From: Paragonimus skrjabini miyazakii | Lineage: Eukaryota; Platyhelminthes; Trematoda; Plagiorchiida; Troglotrematidae | Reading direction: 5' to 3' | Length of the DNA stretch: 64,000 bases | NCBI GenBank assembly: GCA_014338405.1 | Contig: JTDE01000169.1 | Location: 173,101 to 237,100 of the forward strand | Shown: positions 48,602 to 60,400 of the stretch, piece by piece | Position numbering within the stretch: position 1 is the stretch's first letter | Layout: each line of letters begins with the position of its first letter | Notes under the pieces: model-generated | Told to the model about the DNA's origin: nothing | Seen by the model: the letters and a program-made list of their open reading frames with translations, nothing else | Databases searched by the model: none | Made by a program: the position numbers and the translations under genes

Positions 48602-50026
48602 TTGATTAACCAGCCAAACAGATCTGATCATAACATTGATTTCGTGAATAAACGAAGTAGTGCAATATTTGAAAAGATCAAGATGCAAGGAGAAGCAAGT
48701 AGACTTTGTCTTTGTTTAAAACTCATAGTCACCACTTCCGCAACAAAATATTCGCGCACGACCATGCTTATTTATGACGTTTTCAATATTAGGCATAAGA
48801 TCTGCATGAAAATAATGTTTAATGATGAGACAGTGAGTAAAAACAGTATTCTACATTATTAATCAAATCTGGAATAATTGTTTAGCTAACAGTCTGGAGG
48901 AAAGCGTTTTTTAAATAAAATACAATAAAGCATTTAGGCAAGCAATAGTGACTTTGCCAGAACTATTTTGACATCTTTGCAATTGTTTGAAACTCAAGTA
49001 AACGTTTACTTTTGCATAATGTTTGCCCAAAATCCAGTGTAGATTTATCAATCGATTTACTAATCACTCCTGAGGACATATTAAAAAACAACTAACTCCA
49101 TTTGCATTTCGTCACAATGTATCGAAAACTGTTTTCGGTGCATTTATTTTGAAAAAATAATAAAGGAAGTAGTAACATCTGAACGTTTTCCACCATTAAA
49201 TATCAGCACAGAAAGTCTTATAAATCTATGCTGTTTGTTCACAATTCAGTTTGACTATCAAAACCGTTAGTTAGCAGAGCAATTCCACAGTCTGCTGACT
49301 CACAGTTTACTTGACAGTGTCCTTCTGGACGGACTGTTTATTAATACGACAATATCAAGTAATAGTCTCACACAGAGATTAGCGAACATGACCAAATCAG
49401 GCCAGACGGGTGTTTACACAAACGTTCAATGAAATATTGATCACAACCACCAACGTTACGATATACAGAAAACCTGCGTCAGTATCAACTTCCGACTGAC
49501 AAACAATCAGACACAGTGTACAGGTCATAAATTAGTGACACGAAAACAAATTCATTTTTAAAACACGAAAACGTTTGTTGTTAGCACACATATGTCAATC
49601 CTATGTATTAAAAAAATTGCTATGGTGTTTTGTAACAATAGTTGTGTAATTGAGTGCTTTTTATTTCCTGCTTATTATCATTACGAACTTGCGTTCGTTT
49701 CCTTAAAATAACTAACTAATTCATTATTTTACTGGTCACTTGTAATTGTTATGCTGTTAAAAATATTTTCATATTTTCAGAAAATAGCGTCCGACTTTCG
49801 GTCTAGTTGAAGTTGGACATAAAACTGAGAAATACGTGATGAACTGTATGTTGCTTGGTAATTATGATATCTGTATTTTAGGCAATGATCCTAAGCGTGG
49901 AGTAAACAGTGTAACTCAGTAATTAGTTGGTTTCTCTCAATGAGGTAATAGTCTGTGCAGATCATCATCATAATCACAGACAGCAATACATCAATGGTTC
50001 ACACTGATGCTTAACTGCCACACAAC
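48602..50026. other. Intergenic DNA, no supported gene
   Basis: The 114-codon frame 48518-48862 begins inside the repeat and runs out of it; it has no domain. The rest is AT-rich and stop-rich. The region from about 49900 may contain the diverged upstream part of the gag fragment at 50.0 kb. Confidence 0.4.
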
Positions 50027-50500
50027 CACGACGAAGAAACAAACCTTTTTTTGGACGATTCTATTTTGCGACAAGTCTGGTTGAAACATCTGCCCTCGTC
50101 TATCCGCGAAATACTGACATCGTTAAATTTCACCGTCCCTATTATGGAATCAGCTGACGCTGCGTTTAAAATGCCTGAAACTAACCCATCTTCCCAACTG
50201 GCTGTTATCATCTTTCCCACCCCATCTCAGGAACTAAATGACGCACTTACCACAGAAATAGCTGCACTCACACTGCAGATGCAGCAGATGATGAACCATA
50301 TTTCTCGTCCACTCAACCGCCCGCGTTCACATACATCGAACAGAAATACATCATTTTGTTGGTACCACCAGAACTTTGGTCAACTTGCTAGGAAGTGTAA
50401 CCGGCCATGCTCTTTCAAATCTACCGTAGTTGATCTAAACGGCAAATACAGTTCCGCTGTAAATACAAAATCAAAAGGGGGTGAAAAATGAAAACAACGG
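50027..50500 (+). mobile_element. Ty3-type LTR retrotransposon gag fragment
   Basis: Gag proteins of these elements form the intracellular particle in which the RNA is reverse-transcribed. The 146-codon frame (50051-50491) opens with DDSILRQVWLKHLPSSIREI, the conserved (L)RQ(L/V)WLxxLPxxI(R/Q) helix of invertebrate Ty3 gags. It ends with CWYHQNFGQLARKCNRPCSF, the characteristic C-W-Y-H-x2-F-G-x3-(R/K)KC-x3-C knuckle, with all of these residues present. Between them is a low-complexity linker. The frame is open throughout, but no protease, RT or integrase follows, and no LTR was found, so this is a truncated piece. The overlapping minus-strand frame (50011-50220) is a shadow. Confidence 0.8.
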
Positions 50501-52581
50501 GCTCACAAGAGCTCTTGAAGGTGAGTTGTTTAGATGCATATTATAAAGACTGTTAGATAGTTTACTCTCAGGGAGGCGCGTAGATATGAGCGTAACACTG
50601 TGAGTAAAACAAAGTTACAGTCCAAGTTTGGTCATGATGAATGGACGGTGCAGCATAGTGTTTGGGATATTCAGATAATATACTACCGTCAAACAGAAGT
50701 ATACGCTCAAATGATGGTCAGCTAGAAACTTTACAATAGTGAACTACTTCACGCTCATGAAAATATACATTCTGATGGGTACCCGCCGATAAAGAATCAA
50801 TGTTTGTCAATTTTATCTTACCAGTTCCACAGCTACTGCATATATGCAACCCAATCGTCAGCTAGGTCATATATAGAAGTGAACTGCATTTTTATGACTA
50901 ATGTTCGGCATTATTTGACGAAATCATTCCGATGATTGAAGTAAAATTAATCACTTGTTAGCCTCATATGTGATCGTTTCCTCATTCTGATCATTTTCAA
51001 CACGCCCAGTTGGAAGTTAGGGATTAACTAAGTGCACTTACCTACTCACAATCGACTGACCTTCTAAACTGCAAGGAGGAATGTGCATGTTCTACAATAA
51101 TTCAATTTTTAATATGTTCGCTGCAATTCGTCATACAGTTGGACTACCGTCGACATTGTGGACCTGCTTGACCAAAAATATTGATTGTGCAGGTGAGCTT
51201 ATTTGCAAAAAAAGAAACTATTATGAATGATATATGCACGTCAATTATTTTTCTGTTACGTTGATGTCAATGATGAAATATGTGAAGCCCATTCGTCTTT
51301 CAAATTCAGTATTACGTAGAAACATATGTGGACTATATATTTTCCACCTTACATACTGCCGTTTACAAAACATACAAATATGTTAACTTAGGCAATCAAA
51401 AATGTTTACGTGACTCCATAGCTACGGCTTTTTCAGAAGGTTTTCTATTCATAACGATACAACTATTAGGTATGTACTGTTAGTAAATGTGTCCTCTGTT
51501 TGTTCTTATTGAGGGCGAAATATGTTAGCAGACCACGTGCGCACTGACGTAAAGGTGTTGTTAATTGACGTGCAAATCTTGTGAATGGGTTTGTATTCGA
51601 TATTGTTATCTGTACTATTATTCATACATTACTGACATAAACGTGTACTATGCATATATTGAGATTATCGATAATAATTGAGTTGAAGTGCAGAGTTAGT
51701 CATGATCACAAATCCAAATTTTTGAAAGCTAACCTAAGCGGTCAAACGGGTGGACAATTTTGACTCAGAGCATTAAACAGGTCAGTGTCAGTTTATTTAT
51801 TGGTAAAAATTCCCCATCGGTGCATTGGTTGTTAGATTTATTGGCGTTCGTCTGGTACGTCTGTTGTCAGTTGGTTGGCATAATGTAAAACGATGTCTCC
51901 GTTGAGCCATGCTTGGTTTGTTTGTAGATAGCCGATCCTAAATTTGCCTTTGTTTGTCTCTGCTACATGCAGTAAATGAGCATAATGAATTGGGTACCAC
52001 AACTGCACAACTGCTCCATTTAGTACAAAATATGGGCCGATCTATTGGAGATAACTGTAAATATTTGGAATATGCAGCAGAAACGAGGATGACCTCAGAA
52101 GGATAAATAATACAATATAACAAAGAATCTTTCCAAATCAAAATTGCTTTTACTCGAAAAGCATTGCCAAAACTAGAACGGATTACAGGCATAAGCACAC
52201 TGTTACGAACAAAGGGCTTGTGATTGTAACGTGTGTAAACCTTGTGTAGTTTGCCCCGTGTTCATTAGCGTTGTTCTTCAATCACGCGAGACAATCTTAC
52301 AGAAAGTCGGTGAGAAATATGTGCAATGTGGAAATGATAATTCTTCAATATAATTCGGAAAATCTAACTTCTGCGGAAATATAAAAACATTTCAGGCATA
52401 AGTACACCAGTAGAACTGGACCTGCATTATAAGTGATGAGATTAATTGCAACTGTACCATCCTCCAGTATAATGTACACTCCATTTGTAACCAACTGTTT
52501 GCAAGTGCAATTGTGACTGATCTAGTGATGTTCTATGTGATCTCGTTTAAAGAATATAAGGTTATCAATAATTGTGTATAA
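50501..52581. other. Intergenic DNA, no supported gene
   Basis: I looked for pol continuation after the gag fragment and saw none. An 86-codon minus-strand frame at 51938-52198 has no recognised motif. Confidence 0.4.
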
Positions 52582-52822
52582 ACTGAATGTCACCCACAAT
52601 TGATCGCAGCTGTCGCATTCCCATAGACTTTCCAGTCGACCTCTTTCGGAAATAAGCACTGTGTTCGCGTTCCACTCTTATTAGGGCAGCACATCAGTAA
52701 TACATATTCCCGCCACGATCGGGACTAGAACTCCGACCACGTTTTCATGGAGCAACGGTGTTTACCACTGCACCACTGACCTCACATTAGGCACGATCGA
52801 ATTATCATATGTGAACGCTCAT
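52582..52822 (-). repeat. Ribozyme-SINE copy with tRNA-like head, ribozyme decayed
   Basis: On the minus strand the copy has the full order. The head starts with GTGAGGTCAGTGGTGCAGTGG and TAAACACCGTTGCTCCATG (A-box side), then GGAGTTCTAGTCCCG (B-box side). The body follows, ending in GATCAATTGTGGGTGACATTCAG. The hammerhead site (52656-52703) reads CTGATGT where CTGANGA is needed, and GAAC where GAAA is needed, so it should not cleave. The 3' tail beyond about 52582 is diverged. Confidence 0.85.
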
Positions 52823-52967
52823 CCACTTTTGCTTGTAAGTAAGAAGCAGGTCGCTAAATCTTCTTGACAGTCTGTTAACTGCAATCGATACCACCGTGAT
52901 TCAGACTTCATAGACAGGTCGAAATCTCCGATCTCATCAAACCTACTAGGCGATAGTTTAGATTATT
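52823..52967. other. 145-bp spacer between two SINEs
   Basis: Unique-looking sequence separating two SINEs in the same orientation. No feature recognised. Confidence 0.5.
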
Positions 52968-53234
52968 GATGAGTAGTCGGGGATTTGGTTAATTTCAAGT
53001 TGAACATCACCCACAATTGATCACAGCTGTCGCATTCCCATAGACTTTCCAATCGGTCCCTTTCAAAAAGAAGCACTAGACTCGAGTTTCGCTCTCATTA
53101 GAGCTCCTCAGTAGTACATATCCTCGCCACCGCCGGGACTAGAACTACGGCCACGCTGTTCACGAGGCAACCATGTTTACCACCGCGTCATTGACCTCAC
53201 GTTAGGCACGACCAAATTTCACATATGAACGCAC
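52968..53234 (-). repeat. Near full-length ribozyme-SINE, reference copy
   Basis: This is the best complete copy of the family, about 267 bp. On the minus strand it runs in four parts. First is the head, with GCGTTCATATGTG, GTCGTGCCTAACGTGAGGTC, an A-box-like GCGGTGGTAAACATGG and a B-box-like GTAGTTCTAGTCCCGG. Then comes the hammerhead ribozyme (53073-53117), then the body (GCGACAGCTGTGATCAATTG), and last the 3' end CCCCGACTACTCATC. The tRNA-like head would serve as an internal RNA polymerase III promoter. There is no protein-coding capacity. Mobilisation would need the enzymes of another element, presumably one sharing the 3' end, which I did not find in this window. Confidence 0.9.
53073..53117 (-). 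ncRNA. Type I hammerhead ribozyme in SINE, core retained
   Basis: Reading the minus strand: stem I GTACTA pairs with TAGTGC (one G-T wobble), the core is CTGAGGA (fits CTGANGA), stem II is GCTCT-AATG-AGAGC, then GAAA, C-TCGA-G as minimal stem III, and the cleavage triplet GTC. All invariant positions are kept. Cleavage is predicted on the minus-strand transcript directly after that GTC, at about plus-strand position 53078-53079. Confidence 0.85.
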
Positions 53235-54512
53235 AACAACGTTATTAGAATTATCGAGGACGCATTACTGAATAAATTCCCCTGAATCACCAGGGGCGAT
53301 TTAACACTGATCTTACACTGTAGACTGCATGCATGTATCGGTCTGAAGAGGGTGTATCAAAAATATATGTTCGTTTATATGTATTTTATCTTACCATTGT
53401 AGTATGCACATTTTAAACGTCTTCTTAAAGCCGTAAAAATAAAGTTCTTTGGTGGCCGCTGAATACAATACTACTCAAAACAACAATAAGTAAAATAATG
53501 AGCGATTCGTTTTTAATTTGAATTTAGCATGGTAATATTTTCGGGTGTTTGCATAAGAAGCATGACAAAAGTTTATTGCTGTCGTTCTGGAAAACCACAA
53601 TATTTGTGTATATTTATGTATATGTAGGCAAACGCTTGTGTCCGTCTACCCATAGAACACATGCAGTGGTCGTCGTTTTTAAATAAGACTGACCAGGCAA
53701 TTTGCACATCATACGTTTGTGGGAGATGAACAGTGGGAAAACCGGGTAAACCCATTGGCCCAGTGAAACGTATCTGCTTGAATAATTGGTTTGTTTATCA
53801 CTTCGTTTAATCAGATATTCAAAACTGCAGTTAGTCGGAGTAAAAATGATTTTCCATTTCATTTCTTAAGTTGTCACTCCCCTGGCTATTATAAAACCGG
53901 AAATTTTGTGTTTAACGCGTTGTCTACTTCAAAGCCTATATTATGTGAACATGGTTTAATGCACATCTAAGTAAGGCAATTTGGCCGTATGTGAATAACG
54001 TGGTTGAGTTTATGCGTATCATTTCGTAAGATGACCACCATCTTACTCTGCGGCAGAAATTTCTCTACTCACTCGGTAGTTTAGCATTGGTAGATCACTT
54101 GTACACTCTCGACAAAACAAAGAAAAAAAATATTTTGTACTAAAGAGATGGATTATGAAATAGTAGTAAAACCATAATGTAATGTGTTATGTAGAAAATA
54201 CGCATTGCCCTTTCTCGCTATATTTCTTACCCTTTAGAAGATGAGTTGGTCAGTAACCATCCAGTAAAAAGGTTGGTCTATGCAAGTTGACTGTAGGAGA
54301 GGGTATTCAGCTGACCCGGAAAACACGTGAGCTGATGGACTGAATTGTTCTTTAGTTAGTCTGGAAGCTTAACAGAAGCGCTTCCATTGAAAAATCTGTT
54401 TGCGAAGTACTGTTGTACGTTGATGTAACTCTGAAAAGCTTGCTTTTTTTGCACTGGCATTTTGTGTTGTTGCGGATTTTTTTACTATTTAGGAGAGAAC
54501 TAACCGTGAAAA
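53235..54512. other. Intergenic DNA, no supported gene
   Basis: Overlapping minus-strand frames at 53573-53862 (60 and 82 codons) have no recognised motif. No repeats recognised. Confidence 0.4.
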
Positions 54513-54608
54513 CTCTGAACTTTGGCGGGATTCAAACCTCCAGCATATACCTATACCTAATGCCCAGACACTGCAAGCGCTCTGTTAGGAGAAACATGGA
54601 GCCACGCC
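54513..54608 (-). repeat. Solo copy of tRNA-derived SINE family A
   Basis: The minus strand reads GGCTCCATGTTTCTCC, then AACAGAGCGCTTGCAGTG, then TCTGGGCATTAGG, then GGAGGTTTGAATCCCGCC. This lines up with the family A copy in the PLE at 17.8 kb (GGCTCC, AGAGCACTT, GGGCATGATG, GGTTCGAATATAGCC). The B box is near canonical (GGTTTGAATCC). An extra stretch of A, T and G between the anticodon region and the B box means it cannot fold as a standard tRNA. Embedded within a chance 80-codon plus-strand frame. Confidence 0.65.
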
Positions 54609-57264
54609 ACAAAATCAAGAATTTTACATTTTTTGTTGTTCAATTTGTTAACTAGAAATGATATGCACACTGATTCAATTTATTCAACAACTGTAGACTG
54701 ACGTTCGGGTTGAGTAAGTTTTCATAATTAAATGTCATCTTCACATTTATCCACATGACACATTATATATGGCGGGATATAGTCATACATCTGCGTGACT
54801 TCACTATTGATTTAACTTAGTAAATAGACAACCAAGGCTTACATTCCTTATGCGTTTCCCAGGTTTGTTTCAGTGTCTCTGTTGGACAAACTCCAAAAGC
54901 AATTGACTTCTCGAAGGTTTCTAATAAGCTGGCGTATATTCGAAAAGAAACAAATTAATTTTGACAAAGCCTACCAGAAAAATATCTCCAATGTTCGACA
55001 GAGCTAAAAGTGATTAGTTTTAATGTTTTTGATTAGGTGAATGTTCTCATAACTTCAAAACGGCTGGACCATTTTACTTAATACTTGAGGATATTATTCG
55101 AGACGGTCAGCAATAAATAGTGTACCTCAATCAACTCAACGTCTTCTAGTTGACACTGCTGGACTAGTTGGCATATATATGCCTACACGATCAAATGAAA
55201 CTTGCACTCTCATGCCCAAGTTATCAAATCGTTTGCAGTAAAATCTAAGACCGATGCTACTGATACGCAGTAGATAATGGTTTGACTTCAAACAATCGAG
55301 CATAATTGAAAAAAGGCAACCTGTCGCAGTTACTAACAGATGCATCTAACAGAAAACGTTACTAATTGGATGCGGTAAATTCTAGGTATGCATCGTCTGT
55401 TTGGCTATATAGCTACTTTGATAACTGGTGAAAAAATATTTTTTTCTTAATGCAGGGTTAAATCTTAGTGATATGGGAGCTCGTGATGAGCACACAAGGA
55501 AGACATTCTGTGATGTATTAATTTCAAAAATACCGAGTGCAATTTGAAAACTTCTTATGTTTTATTATCTTTTTGAGACCATCATATTTTTATCCATATG
55601 AGGTTAATATACTAGTAAATTACCAGAAGTAGTGATGGATTGTAAAATAGACTGATTGCTCCGGTTTCCTCCATTATTTCCCTACTTCTGACAACATTTT
55701 ATCGTTCGAACATTTCCTAAACAAACTTCCGGTAAGTTCTCTCTATTCATGTTCAAGTTAAAATTCAAACAGTCTGCCTGTTTATCTCATTCAAGAGTTT
55801 TTTGATGAGTAATCGGGATCTTTAACTTTCAGATGTCTACAATGCAGTATTATGGTGAACCAGATGAAAAAATGTAGTGCATTTAGATGCGATTCTTTGA
55901 TTGACAGTTTGGTGGCCAACGATGCCGTGGTTCCTCAAACTATCTTGGCTGAAACCATGTTTTCTCACTTGTCTGCCTGATACGCTTTTGTATGTTATAG
56001 GAAACTGGATATAAACTTATTGTTAAGTAACTTAGTCGTACAACTAATTGCACGCAGCGAATTCCTGCCCTAATTTAAATGACTGATCTATCACATTCTT
56101 TTCATGATCATTTCACCTGCACTGCCTGAACGCTCTTAACGCGTTAGAAGTTGCCTGCAAAATTTTTGTTGGGCGCGATTTTGAGTTCGTTCAGGTGGGC
56201 TGGCCTACATCTTGCGATTTTTCTTTCTAGTATTTTGGTAGCTGCTGTCGGTTCTCCACTGGTCTGGTGTAAATGAATCATATTTGTAAACACTGTTATA
56301 TATGTATACAGTTTGTTATTTAGAACTAACCATGTTTTTTAGTTCCAGGTCAGTTGAGACTAGCTTCTGGTTGCTCTTTAGAAAAAGCGTCATAAGTTTT
56401 TAGTGAACAAGGTTAATAAAATCAAGCTCACTTTCATAATTACACAATTATTTCACTTAGAATCAAAAGAGTTTAATATGTTTGCAATCTTAGACTACGA
56501 CGATATTTAACATGGTAATTTGTTGCGGAAATGTCATGTCTAGCAGACCGTAACCGAAAATCGCTAAGTAACAAAACAGACGTCAACAAGCAAGTTACGT
56601 CACTATTCCCTCTAGAAAGGAACAACTACTTACAGTCATTAACGTGAAACTGAGGACAATAAACGGGTTTACATTGAGATATAATTGGACACTTTTTCAC
56701 CTGCTTTGAATAACTGAACTTGTTTTGCTATAACTAGTCTTACCTACGTCTTTTGGTCCGTTCCAATAATTAGCCGAAAGCGGTAAATCATTTTTCGAAA
56801 AAAGTTACAATAAGTGACATTGCCGACAAATTTGAATGCAACTTTAGTTACATTAGACAGACATCTTATTTTACCTGCAATCTACACAGTGTGAGAAAGT
56901 TTATAGCGCTTTGAATTTTAATTGTCTGGTTTGCTTTAAGACTATTCGACAAAGTTCGTACTATGGAAATTCAAACTGTTGATCTGTCCCCTGCATAAGT
57001 TACTTACGTTAAGTCTACACTTGTTTGCTATTCCCTCAATAGTATTTCATCGGCTGATGGATTTACGAATGCGTATAGATCCTGCTTTGTCACCGAAACG
57101 TTGCACGTTAATAGACGGTTATGACCCACGGTTATCAACTCATAAATACGCTTGTTAAATTTCAAACAATTGAATCTGCTTTCCACTGAAAATGCTCGTT
57201 TATGACTTTTAACTAATAAACTCCCCGAAAAGTGAAATGGAAACTATTTATTCGCGAAGCACGC
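54609..57264. other. Intergenic DNA, possible SINE 3' scrap
   Basis: No coding signal. At 55804-55835 the string GATGAGTAATCGGG followed by TTAACTTTCAG resembles the inverted 3' end of the ribozyme-SINE family (GATGAGTAGTCGGGG, then TTAATTTCAAG), but similarity does not continue into the SINE body. A GC-richer patch near 56140-56230 is unexplained. Confidence 0.35.
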
Positions 57265-57620
57265 ATTCAATATTCAATTTCTCTTTGGATTGGCTCTAAT
57301 CATTCTGACCTCTTTCAGACTTTCTACCGGGTGCCGAGGCATATATCAAAAATGGTAAGATTCCGACTGTTGACCGCCGCCAAGGCCGTTACGCAACCCT
57401 GACCTTTGCGTTCAGAAGAAGTTCGTGCGGACTATTAAACAATCCAGGCCCACAATTAATCAAGCCCACGACTTGGAATAATGATTGCGTAACTGATAAT
57501 AAACACGCCATCTATAACCTCTATTTACCGTTTTTCTGACTGGCCCTAGTTACGGGTTTCCTATCCATTGTGTTGTAATTAGCCTGATGATCAAACACAG
57601 GAAACAAGTCCAGTTCGTTT
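57265..57620 (+). mobile_element. Penelope-like element 3' end (copy D), uninterrupted
   Basis: The sequence begins in the coding tail (IGSNHSDLFQTFYRVPRH in one frame, fitting the family's GHSxDxxxAFxxxYRVP) and continues through GAAGAAGTTCGTGCGGAC, which encodes the QKKFVRT motif in the parental frame, into the 3' non-coding tail. Blocks shared with copy B (18.09-18.36 kb) include TTACGCAACCCTGACCT, CAGAAGAAGTTCGTGCGGAC, CGTAACTGATAA and AAACACGCC. Unlike copy B it has no SINE between ATCAAAAATGGT and GTTGACCG. Truncated at the 5' side; only about 355 bp remain, so it is a dead copy. Confidence 0.82.
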
Positions 57621-58639
57621 CTTTGTCGTTCTCATGCTTGTTTGTGGTACATGAAGTACCAGTCAGTTCACTATTTGGTTTTGTGAAACAGTGAGGTGGT
57701 TTAGGCGCACTTTGCAAATTAGAAACAAGCATACTATTTTTTTCAAACAGTAAACGGTGCTTTTGATGAACCAGGCGCATTCGAGGTCATGGATGCAACC
57801 ATTATCAAACACCAAGCAACCTCAAACTCACACACATCATCCACTTCATCAACATCCTTAGCACTGCACTGTTGCAGACAGTACACAGAACTGGATACTA
57901 CACTTATGTTGAGAGTATGGTTAAATGTGAAATATTTAACTCACCTTCTTTCTGCTGACTTCATTCTACACCCCTCATCATCTTCAGGTGTCTTCAGTAT
58001 GTTGCACAGTATTTAATTTTTATGTGTCAAAACGGTGCACATCAAAAATGAACATTTACACTTTCGATGTCAATCAATTTGTAATAAAGCAGTACACATT
58101 TTCGAAACATTTCAAGGACTGGAAATGTCTACTTATTAAAACCAGACTGACATTTCAAAATGCATTAAGTCAAACGACTCGTTTTGAAAGTAAATTGGTC
58201 ACTGATTTTTACTGCCAACATAGCTAAACTACACCACCGGTACTTCAAACTTTGAAGATTTATGCAGGTTTAATCGACAGGACTAATAGTTTTGTTTCAA
58301 TTCACAGAAAGTATGCAACACGTGCGCACATACTGTTACTGCACGACGTAATAATGAAGTTTACTGAACACACTTGTTCGGCATTTTTTCAAAAGCCTCC
58401 TTAAATTAATTCTCCTCAAAGTTCTGTTGTTGTGTAAGTTTACATTAGTACAGAAGACCCATAAGCATGTATCCTAATATACATTTATACGTTAGTTTAA
58501 AAAAGCAAGTGTGTTAGTCATCAGATACAGATTATGTACGAGTGATACTCACCAATTCAACCTCAAACACCGAAGAAATAAGCTAGGATCTGGTCAGTAT
58601 TGCTACCCAGTTTATTCAGCTTTGATCTAGGTCCAACGT
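57621..58639. other. Intergenic DNA, no supported gene
   Basis: Plus-strand frames of 75 and 79 codons (57789-58016, 57988-58227) show no motif. They separate the PLE tail from the R2-like element. Confidence 0.4.
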
Positions 58640-58664
58640 TCCTCTGGCTTCCAGCCATAGTTCA

Positions 58665-58988
58665 ATGAATGCATGTGCACCTACAGTTCATCTGCTTAAA
58701 CAAGCGACACTAAATTTTGTCATCACGTTGAATTCGAAACAGATTGAATGCCAACTCGTTCGAGAACCCTTCTTGATTAAATATGTTCTTGACCTGAGTT
58801 TGGCTACCAGTTCCACGATACACGACGACTATCGGATCCATTTGGCTGAGAATATTACGCGTTGCTCCGAGAAGCTTGCAGCCGCCGCTAATGCCCTGGA
58901 ACTATCCGAGCTGAATGCCAACATGCATAAGACTAAGCTCATAGTCATTATCAATGACCATAAACAACGCAACCGCTATCTCTGGTGA
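58665..58988 (+). pseudogene. R2-like RT palm fragment, catalytic box mutated
   Basis: This 107-codon frame includes the RT C motif region. The expected YADDL reads YVLDL at residues 40-44, losing the first Asp. Downstream ENITRCSEKLAAAANALEL and LNANMHKTKLIVI match the helix and strand that follow the YADD box in non-LTR RTs (LGxxLNxxKTK). The frame ends at a stop before the thumb; the thumb continues in another frame. Confidence 0.8.
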
Positions 58989-59580
58989 GTCTAGTAACTT
59001 CGGTTCGGAAATGTTTCACTGACTAAGCGCCTAAGATGCGTTGACCTATCTAGGTATTCTGTTCATCTGGAAAATTAAAGCATTCAGTAATCACCGTCAG
59101 CAGCATCGTACGATGTTAGATGAAACTACCAAAGCATCCTTGAAGCCAGATCAACACCTTGAGCTCCTGAGACAACATATGATCCGAAACCTGACCCACT
59201 TGTTAGTATTTAGCTGAGGCCGCTGAAACACACAAAATTATGGACTGTATAATTCACCAGTATGCCCGACAATGGCTCCGCTTTCCTAAAAATACATCAA
59301 TCAGCGACATCCTTACCCCAATTCATTTGGCCGCCCTGGGCATCCCGAGTATGTCTACCACCATTCCCATTTCGCGTAAATCTCGAGTGCAGAGACTTCT
59401 CTCTAGTACATGTCCAGTTCTGCGGAATGTGGTCAAAGATAATTCGTTTGGCCCTATCTTGAGGGAAGTGAACGTCCCGGTACGCGCTTAGGGTGTAATG
59501 GTGACGAACAAGGAGGAAGCCCACGCGGCGTGGATGGATAGAATAAATATCATTCGCTAGACGGCCGTGGTCTTCAGGAA

Positions 59581-59817
59581 GTGTCACGCACTGAACTCTC
59601 TATACGTTGGCTGTTAAAACCCAAACGTATCTTTCCCAAAATCGGTATTCGTTCCATCCGGCAGACTAAGGTCCGAAATTCACGAGGTGGACGGGATGAC
59701 AACTCGCCTCTCTGCCGAGGCAACTGCGGTCAACCAGAAAGCCGTGTTTATATTTTGCAATCCTGCTGGATCACCCATGATGTGCGTTGTGCCCGACACA
59801 ACTGTGTTGCCTGGTGA
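59581..59817 (+). pseudogene. R2-like zinc-knuckle segment, His replaced
   Basis: The 78-codon frame carries TKVRNSRGGRDD and then CRGNCGQPES...CWITHDVRCARHN. This is the R2-family pattern C-x2-3-C-x-x-x-E-x-x-x-H-I-L-x-x-C followed by H-x-x-R-x-x-R-H. The zinc-binding His before ILQSC is Tyr here (RVYILQSC), so the knuckle is probably dead. The RLE core follows in another frame about 120 bases on. Confidence 0.8.
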
Positions 59818-60400
59818 TACAACTGCGCAACATGGGCTACAGAGTCTTCGAGGAGTTGCGAGTACCAACGGCGTGCTCGTTCATCATTCCCGATGTGATC
59901 GTGGTTCGTGACGGCGATGCTTTGGTGTTCGACGTCATTATAGTGGATGACTACTGAAGCCAACTTGCCTGGACGGACAAGGTTGCGAATTACAAGACCG
60001 ATTCTCATAATGCCGTCATTCAATCGGTCCTCCATACTTCGGGCTGTGATGTGAACTCTATTTCTCATTCTCCTGTGATCATCCCTTTTCGCAGTATTAT
60101 ATTTTCCTCTCTCTTTGTGGCGTCATTCTTCGACTGGGACTATCCTCATACACAGGCACGGATTTATGTCTACTGACTGCTCTAGGCTCCCTGAAAACCT
60201 ACGATACATGTATGCGGGAAGCCTGGCGTTAAATGTTGCCGCTTCTTTGACAGTGAGGAACATTTTTATGTCCCGATGCGTGAGGCTTGTCTGTAGTGGT
60301 ACTTCTGTGCACCGAAGAGCTTTTGATTTTTGGGGACTGACCGTTTACTTTATATTCTTTCTTTATTATTTTTCATATATTTTTTTCCTGTTCCAGAATC

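Larger units (their letters stand above)
58640..60400 (+). mobile_element. R2-like non-LTR retrotransposon, 3' half, decayed
   Basis: Elements of the R2 superfamily make one protein: RT, then a zinc knuckle, then a restriction-like endonuclease (RLE) that nicks the target. Fragments occur here in that order. RT is represented by IKYVLDLSLA at about 58779-58806 (catalytic YADD box changed to YVLD at 58782-58793), LELSELNANMHKTKLIVI, and the thumb segments DLTYLGILFIWK (about 59040) and LLRQHMIRNLTHLLVFS (about 59165-59215). Then come YARQWLRFPKNTSISDI and HLAALGIPSMSTTIPISR (59265-59385). The knuckle CRGNCGQPESRVYILQSC lies at 59712-59765. RLE residues PDVIVVRDGD and VFDVIIVDD are at about 59889-59950. 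C-terminal matter such as YMYAGSLALNVAASLTVRNI extends to about 60340, before a T-rich tail. Frameshifts and stops break it at many places. Confidence 0.85.

Noticed and set aside
51780..52200. Possible pol or integrase continuation of the Ty3 element
   Set aside because: No HHCC zinc finger, RT or integrase motif could be read in any frame; the 86-codon minus-strand frame is on the wrong strand and has no motif.
57586..57630. CTGATGA...GAAAC...GTC string in the 3' tail of PLE copy D, resembling a hammerhead
   Set aside because: The bases between CTGATGA and GAAA cannot form stem II, and the flanks do not pair as stem I. The equivalent stretch in copy B (about 18320-18350) also lacks the core.
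59297..60068. Minus-strand frames of 62-106 codons within the R2-like element
   Set aside because: They are shadows of the plus-strand coding remnants, which match the R2 family in order and motif.
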